This document shows, piece by piece, positions 40,758-47,935 of a stretch of 64,000 nucleotides of DNA. The DNA comes from Phormidium tenue FACHB-1052. Its GTDB lineage: Bacteria > Cyanobacteriota > Cyanobacteriia > Phormidesmidales > Phormidesmidaceae. Position 1 is the stretch's first letter; each line of letters starts with the position of its first letter. The DNA lies in contig NZ_JACJQN010000001.1 in NCBI RefSeq assembly GCF_014696675.1, positions 496,001 through 560,000 of the forward strand. Direction: 5' to 3'. Under the pieces are notes generated by a model. The model had not been told where the DNA came from, did no database searches, and saw nothing but the letters and a program-made list of their open reading frames with translations. The position numbers were made by a program, and so were the translations under genes.

Positions 40758-41753
40758 TTAGGGAGTAGCAGGAGCCAAATCCTCAGACCACAGCCCTTTT
40801 TCTTCGAGCCAGGGACGGCTGTAGATGCGCGACTGGTAGCGGGAGCCGCCATCGCACAGCACGGTGACGATTTTGTGGCCGGGGCCGAGCTGCTGAGCCA
40901 ACTTTACCGCCGCCGCCACGTTGATGCCCACCGAGCCACCCATAAACAGCCCGTCGTTGTAGAGCAGTTGATAGATGGTGCGCAGCGCCTCAGGATCCTC
41001 AATTTGGATGGCGTCGTCGATGGGCGCCCCCTCCATGTTGGCGGTGATGCGGCTATTGCCAATGCCCTCGGTAATGGAGTTGCCTTCAATGTGAACTTCG
41101 CCGGTTTTGACGTAGCTGTAAAGGCCGCTACCCATGGGGTCAGCCACCACACAACGAATGCTGGGGTTCTTCTCTTTGAGAAACATGGCTACGCCAGCGT
41201 AGGTGCCGCCAGTGCCCGTAGCTGCCACCCAGCCATCGACAGTGCCCTCGGTCTGCGCCCAGATCTCGGGGCCGGTGGTTTCGTAGTGAGCTAGGCGATT
41301 GGCCAAATTGTCGAACTGGTTGGCCCAGACAGCGTTGTCAAGCTCCGCCGCTAAGCGACCTGAGAGCTTCACATAGTTGTTGGGGTCGCGGTAGGGCACG
41401 GCGGGTACGGTGCGAACCTCGGCGCCGAGGGTGCGCAGCAGGTCAATTTTTTCCTGCGACTGAGTATCGGGGATAACGATGAGGCAGCGGTAGCCTTTTG
41501 CATTGCAGATATGGGCCATGCCAATGCCGGTGTTGCCAGCGGTACCCTCAACCACCGTGCCACCGGGCTGGAGCAACCCCTTTCTCTCGGCATCTTCGAC
41601 AATGTAGAGCGCGGCCCGATCTTTGACCGAGCCACCGGGGTTAAGAAACTCTGCTTTACCCAGAATGTCGCAGCCGGTGGCCTCGCTCACGCTGTTGAGG
41701 CGAATGAGGGGAGTGTTGCCAATTGTGGCGACAAAACCTTGTTTGATATCCAT
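40758..41753 (-). CDS. cysK: Cysteine synthase A
   Basis: The PLP enzyme forms cysteine from O-acetylserine and sulfide. The PLP lysine is Lys44 in NPGGSVKDRA, the Ser/Thr loop is EGTAGNTGIGMA, and GTGGTYAGVAMFL binds phosphate. The 331 residues from ATG 41753 start MDIKQGF. An upstream ATG at 41852 would add 33 residues that do not fit the family. Confidence 0.93.
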   Translation of the reverse strand: MDIKQGFVATIGNTPLIRLNSVSEATGCDILGKAEFLNPGGSVKDRAALYIVEDAERKGLLQPGGTVVEGTAGNTGIGMAHICNAKGYRCLIVIPDTQSQEKIDLLRTLGAEVRTVPAVPYRDPNNYVKLSGRLAAELDNAVWANQFDNLANRLAHYETTGPEIWAQTEGTVDGWVAATGTGGTYAGVAMFLKEKNPSIRCVVADPMGSGLYSYVKTGEVHIEGNSITEGIGNSRITANMEGAPIDDAIQIEDPEALRTIYQLLYNDGLFMGGSVGINVAAAVKLAQQLGPGHKIVTVLCDGGSRYQSRIYSRPWLEEKGLWSEDLAPATP

Positions 41754-42042
41754 GCCTTCCGTAACCGTTGACAACAGTCTGTTCGGGGCCAGGCGATCGC
41801 CCAACCTAGCGCCTGCCCAAGGCAATATCCCCAGCGCAGGTCGCCTCTTCATCCTACGGTGAAACGGCTGGCTTCTCGGCTATATCGGTCAGTTTTCTGG
41901 GGTTCGCTCGACAAGTTCAGCTTATAGGTAGAGTTTTCTAACCGGCAAAATTCCCCTGCTGGACTTCGCCTTTCTGAGCGTAGATTTGGGTTATCGTTGC
42001 GATCGCTTACTCTATTATCCTTGCCCCCTGTCTTGTGCCACG

Positions 42043-42816
42043 ATGAAAACCCTTGAGGCGCTAATTTTTGATGTCGATGGCACCCTGGCCGAAACTGAGC
42101 GCGACGGCCACCGCGTGGCCTTTAACCAGGCGTTTCAGGAGTTTGGTCTGCGCTGGCACTGGCCGGTGGGTCTCTACGGTCAGCTGCTGCGGGTGGCGGG
42201 GGGCAAAGAGCGCATTCGCTACTACATTCAGCGCTACCAGCCCAAGTTTGAAGCGGAGGATATCGATGGGCTGGTGGTAGCCCTGCACCAGGCTAAGGCC
42301 CGGCACTTTCAGGCTCTTGTGGAAAGCAATGTGATACCGCTGCGGCCAGGGGTGCGGCGGCTGATCGAGGCGGCCCGGCGGGAGGGGGTGCGGTTGGCGA
42401 TCGCCACCACCAGCGCCAAAGACAGCGTTATTCCCCTACTTGAGCGCCTGCTGGGGCCAGACTCACCCAGCTGGTTTGAGGTAATCGCTGCCGGAGACAT
42501 GGTGCCCGCCAAAAAGCCCGCCCCCGACATCTACAATTTGGTGATCGACGCGATGAATCTCAGCCCCGCCACCTGCTTGGTGATTGAAGATAGCCCCCAA
42601 GGATTAGAAGCGGCAGTTGCCGCCGGACTCCCCACCGTGGTTACGGTCAACGACTACACCCGAAGCCATGCTATGCCCGGTGCTCGCCTGGTCATCAGTC
42701 ATCTGGGCGAACCCAGCCTGCCCTTTGAAGTCCTTTGGGGCAAGGCCAGCAACGCCTACTATTTCTCTCTAGATCTGGCCCAGACGCTGTTGTCAGATTC
42801 AGCAGCCCAGGGGTAA
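42043..42816 (+). CDS. cbbY: CbbY-like HAD phosphatase
   Basis: A 257-residue HAD-superfamily enzyme close to CbbY, which removes phosphate from sugar bisphosphates that inhibit RuBisCO. Motif I is FDVDGTLAETERDGHRVAFN, motif III is KKPAPDIYNL, and motif IV VIEDSPQGLEAAVAAGL. The ATG at 42043 is chosen because the conserved start MKTLEALIFDVDGTLAE follows; the frame is open from 41986. It heads a plus-strand pair with the second tenA. Confidence 0.87.
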   Translation: MKTLEALIFDVDGTLAETERDGHRVAFNQAFQEFGLRWHWPVGLYGQLLRVAGGKERIRYYIQRYQPKFEAEDIDGLVVALHQAKARHFQALVESNVIPLRPGVRRLIEAARREGVRLAIATTSAKDSVIPLLERLLGPDSPSWFEVIAAGDMVPAKKPAPDIYNLVIDAMNLSPATCLVIEDSPQGLEAAVAAGLPTVVTVNDYTRSHAMPGARLVISHLGEPSLPFEVLWGKASNAYYFSLDLAQTLLSDSAAQG

Positions 42817-42936
42817 GGACTTTTGGTGACCACATCATTACTCTAGCAATTGAGTCCCCCCAGGACACGCGCTGTGCGCTCCTGCCTTGGGCATACCAAT
42901 CATCTTCCTACCCATTCACCTATCCACCCACTCTCC

Positions 42937-43608
42937 ATGTCCCTATCCCTAGCCCTCTGGCACGCCAATGATGACCTGGCCCAGGACTGCCTCAACCACC
43001 CCTTCGTCCAGGGCATTGGCGATGGCACTCTGCCAGTAGAAAAATTCGCCTACTACGTGGGACAAGACGCCTTTTTTCTCGAAGCCTTTGCCCGCGCCTA
43101 CAGCATCGCCGCCGCCAAAGCGTCTACTTGGGAAGACTTTCAAGTGTTCCACCAGCTGGCCGATGGGGTGCTGGCCGAGCTAAATCTGCACGGCGGCTAC
43201 GCTCAGGAATGGGGAGTAAACTTAACCACCATTACCCCCGGCGCCGCCACCCGTCGCTACACAGATTTTTTACTCAGCACCGCCTGGGGGCAAACGCCTG
43301 GCGCGACGGCGGTAGCAATGGCCCCCTGCATGCGGCTCTACGCCTTTTTGGGTCAGTCTTTGGTGCAGCTTAACCCACCGCCCCATCGCTACAGTCCCTG
43401 GATTGACACCTACAGCAGCGACCAGTTTGAACCTCTGGCCGCTCAGCTCGAAGCGCTGATTGATAATTCGGCAGCAGACAGCCCCAACAACCAGACGGCC
43501 TACCGCTACGCCATGGAGTGCGAACTCGCCTTTTTTGAGGCCGCATGGCAGATAGACAGCTTCCAAAAGGATGACCTCAAGGATGGGTTAAGAGATGAAC
43601 GTAGGTAG
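42937..43608 (+). CDS. TenA-family protein 2
   Basis: A 223-residue TenA-like protein, with HPFVQGIGDGTLPVEKFAYYVGQDAFFLEAFARAYS and AMAPCMRLYAFLGQ. This second form resembles the plant/cyanobacterial type related to thiamine salvage. The ATG at 42937 follows a C-rich tract (CCACCCACTCTCC) similar to the one before DUF3593; an ATG at 42850 would add 29 residues encoded by that tract. Its last 32 bases overlap the 3' end of the convergent vapC gene. Confidence 0.85.
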   Translation: MSLSLALWHANDDLAQDCLNHPFVQGIGDGTLPVEKFAYYVGQDAFFLEAFARAYSIAAAKASTWEDFQVFHQLADGVLAELNLHGGYAQEWGVNLTTITPGAATRRYTDFLLSTAWGQTPGATAVAMAPCMRLYAFLGQSLVQLNPPPHRYSPWIDTYSSDQFEPLAAQLEALIDNSAADSPNNQTAYRYAMECELAFFEAAWQIDSFQKDDLKDGLRDERR

Positions 43609-44002
43609 GACAGGGATTTAGTGTGTTGACCAGTGCCTGATCAGCTGTCCAAAACTCCGCTGACTCCAGATCGGCAACCGCGAGAAAAGCGGCATCGTAA
43701 AGGGTGGCTAGGTCGAAGGTCTCTGCCAGTTGCCAGGTTTTTGTGTGCAGGCGATCGCTGTCTAAATAGTTGATAGGCATCTGACAAAAGTCGTCATAGA
43801 AGCCTGCGGCCTGAGCTGCTGTAATTAGCCCTAGGCGAACTTTTTTGCGCAGTACTGAGCCCACCTCAGCCCACGCGAACCCCGGAGCAACTAGATATTC
43901 GCCCGATAGCAACAGAGGGGTAATCAAGCTTCTTGCTTCGCTTTGCAGGGGCTCAGGCACAAGGTAAGGAATCCACAGGCTGGTATCAATGCACTTAGCC
44001 AC
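43577..44002 (-). CDS. vapC: PIN-domain toxin VapC
   Basis: A 141-residue PIN-domain ribonuclease. Acidic residues expected at the active site are seen: Asp in KCIDTSLWIP, Glu in FAWAEVGSVL, and two Asp in ATLYDAAFLAVADLE and FWTADQALV. It is the toxin of a VapBC pair and overlaps the vapB stop by 8 bases, indicating translational coupling. Its 3' end is shared with tenA on the opposite strand. Confidence 0.88.
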   Translation of the reverse strand: MAKCIDTSLWIPYLVPEPLQSEARSLITPLLLSGEYLVAPGFAWAEVGSVLRKKVRLGLITAAQAAGFYDDFCQMPINYLDSDRLHTKTWQLAETFDLATLYDAAFLAVADLESAEFWTADQALVNTLNPCPTYVHLLTHP

Positions 44003-44249
44003 GTCGTCCCTCGCCGCCCCGCAACTGGCGAATCAAATCAACAGAACTGGGCTGAATGCCGGTTTGCCCTTCAACCTCGGCACTGCGAGCCAGAATGCGC
44101 TGATGGGCCGCAAGGGTTTTGCGCCGCTGTACTTCGCGAGCGATCGCCTCAATCACCAGCTCATTCAGCGATTCGCGACTTGCCTGAAAATGCTTTGCCT
44201 GCTCCAACAGGTCAGTGGGCAGCCGAATAGTTACCGCTTGGCGTTCCAT
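43995..44249 (-). CDS. vapB: Ribbon-helix-helix antitoxin VapB
   Basis: The 84-residue antitoxin begins MERQAVTIRLPTDLLEQAKHF, a ribbon-helix-helix DNA-binding start, and has an unstructured C-terminus (SVDLIRQLRGGEGRRG) that would bind the toxin. I choose the ATG at 44249, since the 10 bp palindrome at 44260-44282 lies just upstream; an ATG at 44282 falls at the edge of that palindrome. Confidence 0.85.
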   Translation of the reverse strand: MERQAVTIRLPTDLLEQAKHFQASRESLNELVIEAIAREVQRRKTLAAHQRILARSAEVEGQTGIQPSSVDLIRQLRGGEGRRG

Positions 44250-44259
44250 ACTTTTACCT

Positions 44260-44282
44260 ATGACATCACGATGTGATGTCAT
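44260..44282. promoter_or_regulatory. vapBC operator palindrome
   Basis: ATGACATCAC-GAT-GTGATGTCAT is a perfect 10 bp inverted repeat with a 3-base centre, 11 bases upstream of the vapB ATG. It is the expected place for autoregulation by the VapBC complex. Confidence 0.75.
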
Positions 44283-44367
44283 CTAGTGTAACCATTGCCC
44301 TGTTTACTAGTGGTGAAATCGCCTTGGCCGGAGATAATAGACGCGGAACCCTCTACTGGCCGACCCC

Positions 44368-45201
44368 ATGACTGCGGACATTCGTCTACTCGTGCTCGAT
44401 ATCGATGGCACCCTGGCTGGCGTGTCTAACCAGATCAGCGAGCCGGTGCTGGAGGCGGTGCGCGAGGTGCAGCAGCGGGGGATTGCGGTGGCGATCGCCA
44501 CTGGGCGCATGTATCAATCGGCCCTGCGGTTCTACGAGGTGGTGGGCTCTACCCTGCCGCTGATGGCCTACCAGGGGGCGTTCATCAAAGACCCCGCCAC
44601 GCAGAAACTGCACCGCCACACGCCGCTGCCCCGGCGGCTGGCCCTCGAAATTCTCGCCTACCTGGCCCCGATGGAGGCCAACAACGACCTGTCGATTCAC
44701 CTCTATATCGACGATCAGCTCCACGTGCGGGCGATTATTGAAGACACCAAGGCCTACGCCGTGCGATCGGGTGTGCAGCCGATCGCAGCGGGAGACTTGG
44801 CCGCTCTGCTATCCGGTAACGTCGTCATCGAAACCACCAAGCTGCTGACCCTGAGCGAAAACGTGGACTTATTGAGCGACATTCTCAGCGATTTGGGGCA
44901 GCGCTACCCGCTGGATGATCTGTACCTGACGCGATCGGTGGAATATTTCGTCGAAGCCACTCATCCCAAGGCTAACAAGGGCGAAGCGGTGCGGTTTTTG
45001 GCCGAAGACCTGCTGGGCCTGAAGCCTGACCAGGTGATGACCGTGGGCGACAACTACAACGACCTCGAAATGCTGCGCTATGCGGGCATTGGCGTGGCCA
45101 TGGGCGATGCCCCAGAGCCGGTTAAGCAGGGGGCTGACTGGGTGGCACCGGGGGTTGAGGCGGATGGGGTGGCGGCGGCGCTGCGGGAGTTTCTGCTGTA
45201 G
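44368..45201 (+). CDS. Cof-type HAD hydrolase
   Basis: A 277-residue Cof-like HAD phosphatase: LVLDIDGTLAGVSN (motif I), IAIATGRM (motif II), and VGDNYNDLEMLRYAGIGVAMGDAPEPVKQGADWVAP (motif IV and substrate loop). The substrate is probably a sugar or cofactor phosphate and not determined. The last 80 bases overlap the 3' end of the deacetylase gene on the other strand. Confidence 0.88.
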   Translation: MTADIRLLVLDIDGTLAGVSNQISEPVLEAVREVQQRGIAVAIATGRMYQSALRFYEVVGSTLPLMAYQGAFIKDPATQKLHRHTPLPRRLALEILAYLAPMEANNDLSIHLYIDDQLHVRAIIEDTKAYAVRSGVQPIAAGDLAALLSGNVVIETTKLLTLSENVDLLSDILSDLGQRYPLDDLYLTRSVEYFVEATHPKANKGEAVRFLAEDLLGLKPDQVMTVGDNYNDLEMLRYAGIGVAMGDAPEPVKQGADWVAPGVEADGVAAALREFLL

Positions 45202-45940
45202 GTTTGGCCGAGCTGTCGATTAGCAGGCTGTCGTACAGCTCAGAGAGGGTGACGGCGCGGTAGCCCTGTCGATCGATCAGCGCCAGCAGGGTGGGCAGAG
45301 CGTAGGCGGTCTGCACGCAGCGCTCCATTGAACCGCCGTGTATGACAAAAATCGCCCCCGGAAAAATGAACTGCGCCAGGTACCAGGTGTTGAGGTGGGG
45401 AGTACTCAGGCTGCGCATGGTGTCGAAGGGAACCATCGAGGCCAGGGCCACCAGCGACTCGTAGCCGGGAGCGAGGCGAATATGCTCGACCATGGCTCGG
45501 TTGTAAAGGCCGCGCCCAGGACGATACCAGCGCAGGGGCTGCTGAATCAGGTCGGTGATGCGATCGTGGGCCTCTTGAAAATGGCGGGCAAACTGGGCGG
45601 GCTGCAAAATGGCCGGGGTGGTGTCGGTGGTGCCGTGGTTGGCGATTTCGTGGCCGCTGGCCAGAATGTCTTGCAGAATGGTGCTGCCGGGGTTGAGGTG
45701 GTCGGTAATGACAAAGAATGTGGCATGTACCGGCTGTTTGGCGGTGCGGTTATAGGTATCCAACGCGTCGAGAATCATCCGGGTGGAACGATCGTCGCGA
45801 TCGCCCGGCGTCGGCACATCATCAATGGTCAGCGCCACCAGGGGAGCTTTGGTCGGCGCATAGAACAGCGCATCCGGAAACATCCGGGCGACCTGGGTCA
45901 GCAGTTGGTGATGGGGAGGAGCCATAGCATTGGCGGCCAT
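45122..45940 (-). CDS. Polysaccharide deacetylase-family protein
   Basis: A 272-residue NodB-like deacetylase with ALTIDDVPTPGD (metal/catalytic Asp), GHEIANHGTTD (second metal site) and RWYRPGRGLYN. No signal peptide is obvious, so it may be cytosolic or exported by an unknown way. The last ~27 residues (AKPTAETPAAPPPPHPPQPP and onwards) are Pro-rich and are encoded antisense to the HAD gene. It starts 4 bases after the ABC permease stop, so it is co-transcribed with dppBC. Confidence 0.82.
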   Translation of the reverse strand: MAANAMAPPHHQLLTQVARMFPDALFYAPTKAPLVALTIDDVPTPGDRDDRSTRMILDALDTYNRTAKQPVHATFFVITDHLNPGSTILQDILASGHEIANHGTTDTTPAILQPAQFARHFQEAHDRITDLIQQPLRWYRPGRGLYNRAMVEHIRLAPGYESLVALASMVPFDTMRSLSTPHLNTWYLAQFIFPGAIFVIHGGSMERCVQTAYALPTLLALIDRQGYRAVTLSELYDSLLIDSSAKPTAETPAAPPPPHPPQPPVPPSQPPA

Positions 45941-45944
45941 AGCC

Positions 45945-46856
45945 TTAACGACTGGTGGGATCTAGACTATCGCGGAGGCGATCGCCCAGCGTGTTAATGC
46001 AGAGTACTGTGAGAAAAATTGCCATGCCGGGAGACAGCACCAGATAGGGAGCACTCTCGATGTAGTTTTGGGCGTCGTAGAGCATGCGCCCCCAGGTGGG
46101 CACATCGGGCGGAAATCCAACCCCGAGAAAGCTGAGAGTAGACTCGGCCAAGAGGGCATTACCCACACCGATGGTCGCCGCCACAATCACTGGCCCTAAA
46201 ATATTGGGCAGCAGGTGGGTTTTGACAATGCCCCAAGGGCGTGCCCCCAACGCCACGGCTGCCTGCACAAAGGTGCGCTGCCTCAGGCTCAAGAACCCGG
46301 CCCGCACCAGGCGGGCCACCGACATCCAGCTCAGACCGCCAATCAGCAGCACAATCAGCAAAAAAATGCCCCGCTCTGGCCCCAAAGTGCGGCGCACCGG
46401 GTCGCCCAGCAGGTAGACCACCAGCAGCACCAGCGGCAGCTGCGGTAGGGCCAGAAACAGATCGGTGACGCGCATCAACACGACATCTACCCAGCCGCCG
46501 CAAAACCCGGCCAGAGCCCCGATCGCCACCCCCAAGCTAATGCCCACCAAGGTTGCCGCCAGCCCCACCGCTAGCGAAATACGTCCGCCGATCAGCAGGC
46601 GGGCCAGCTGGTCTTGCCCCAGGTCGTTGGTGCCCAGGGGCTGCCCCACGCCGGGCGGCAAAAAGGCACGAGCAAAATCGATGGTGCTGGGAGAGCCGGA
46701 GTAGAGGATGGGGCCGAGGGCGATCGCCAGCATCAAAATTCCCAGCACTACTAGGGCAAGTTGAGCAGTGCGATCGCCCCACAGCCGCTCCCAAACCCGA
46801 TTTTTGCTGCCGGTAGGAGCCACGACTCCCGGAGCAAGGTCGGTATTAATGGCCAT
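45945..46856 (-). CDS. Peptide/nickel-type ABC permease (DppC/OppC-like)
   Basis: A 303-residue permease with six helices and the peptide-ABC signature RQRTFVQAAVALGARPWGIVKTHLLPNI near residue 200. The N-terminal extension MAINTDLAPGVVAPTG is usual for DppC. The ATG at 46856 overlaps the end of dppB by 11 bases; an earlier ATG at 46874 is possible. Substrate class: peptides, nickel or sugars; no binding protein or ATPase is nearby. Confidence 0.86.
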   Translation of the reverse strand: MAINTDLAPGVVAPTGSKNRVWERLWGDRTAQLALVVLGILMLAIALGPILYSGSPSTIDFARAFLPPGVGQPLGTNDLGQDQLARLLIGGRISLAVGLAATLVGISLGVAIGALAGFCGGWVDVVLMRVTDLFLALPQLPLVLLVVYLLGDPVRRTLGPERGIFLLIVLLIGGLSWMSVARLVRAGFLSLRQRTFVQAAVALGARPWGIVKTHLLPNILGPVIVAATIGVGNALLAESTLSFLGVGFPPDVPTWGRMLYDAQNYIESAPYLVLSPGMAIFLTVLCINTLGDRLRDSLDPTSR

Positions 46857-47808
46857 AGCGCACCCGGGGGTCAATGATGCCGTAGAGCAAGTCGGCCACC
46901 AGGTTAAACGCCACCACTAGCACTGCGTAGATAAACGCAATCCCCATCACCACGGGCGTATCGCTGCGGTAGATCGACTCGATCAGCAGCGCCCCAATTC
47001 CCGGCACCCGAAACACCTGCTCTGTCACCAGCGCCCCCGTAAAAATCGTCGGAATATCCAGCGCCACCAGCGTCACCACCGGAATCAGCGCGTTGCGCAG
47101 CATGTGCAACGTGACGATACGCCAGCGGCCCAGCCCCTTCGCCCGCGCCGTTTTCACATAGTTCTGCGGAATTTCTTCGAGCATAGCGGCCCGCACAAAC
47201 CGCAGCAGCACCGCCGTTTGAAACAACACCAACGTTGCGATCGGCATGATTGACTGCTTCAGCCACCGCCCCAGGGTCGCGGCATCGCTCACCACCAGCT
47301 GATTGTCGTAGATAAAAGGCAGCCACCCCAGCCGCACACTCAGCACAATGATCAGCACCAGCCCCGAAAAAAAAGGCGGCGTCGAAAACCCCATAAACGC
47401 CAGCGTCGTAATCGCTCGGTCAATCCAGGTGTTGTGCCGCAGCGCCGCCACCATCCCTAGGGGCAGCGCCAGGGTCACGCTCAGCAGGTAGGCCACCCCA
47501 ATCACCCACAGGGTGACCGGCAACCGCTGGGCAATTAGCTCCACCACCGGCAGACGGCTGGTAAACGAATAGCCCAAATTGCCGCTAAACAGCGCCACCG
47601 TCCATTTCAAATAGCGAATGGGAATCGGCTGGTCAAGGCCGAGCGATCGCACAATGTTCTCCCGCACCTCCGGCGTAACCGCCGGATTCGTCGCCAGATC
47701 GCCCAGGGGATTGCTCGGTGCCAGCGCCAGGATGAAGAAGATCACCGCGCTAATAGCCAGCAGCGTGGGGATGGCAATCAGCAGACGTTTGAGCAGGTAG
47801 CCGAGCAT
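46846..47808 (-). CDS. Peptide/nickel-type ABC permease (DppB/OppB-like)
   Basis: A 320-residue permease beginning MLGYLLKRLLIAIPTLLAIS, the standard OppB start, with RAAMLEEIPQNYVKTARAKGLGRWRIVTLHMLRNALIPVVT as the EAA loop. It partners with the downstream DppC-like gene. It is preceded by the repeat region 47812-47935, so it likely heads its operon. Confidence 0.87.
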   Translation of the reverse strand: MLGYLLKRLLIAIPTLLAISAVIFFILALAPSNPLGDLATNPAVTPEVRENIVRSLGLDQPIPIRYLKWTVALFSGNLGYSFTSRLPVVELIAQRLPVTLWVIGVAYLLSVTLALPLGMVAALRHNTWIDRAITTLAFMGFSTPPFFSGLVLIIVLSVRLGWLPFIYDNQLVVSDAATLGRWLKQSIMPIATLVLFQTAVLLRFVRAAMLEEIPQNYVKTARAKGLGRWRIVTLHMLRNALIPVVTLVALDIPTIFTGALVTEQVFRVPGIGALLIESIYRSDTPVVMGIAFIYAVLVVAFNLVADLLYGIIDPRVRYGH

Positions 47809-47811
47809 AGG

Positions 47812-47935
47812 GGAGAGATGGGGAAGGTGAGGGGGGTGGAGAGAAGTTTTGAGTTTTGGATTTTGAGTTTTGAATTGTTTTGGCCAGAATTTAACTCAAA
47901 ACTCAAAATTTAACACTCATAACTTATTCACTTCC
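47812..47935. repeat. Composite G-rich/AT hairpin repeat
   Basis: After a G-rich stretch (GGGGAAGGTGAGGGGGGTGGAG), ATTTTGAGTTTTGA (47860-47873) pairs perfectly with TCAAAACTCAAAAT (47896-47909) across 22 bases. The region, between two minus-strand genes, resembles the repeats at 11771-11856 and 61729-61822. Confidence 0.65.
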
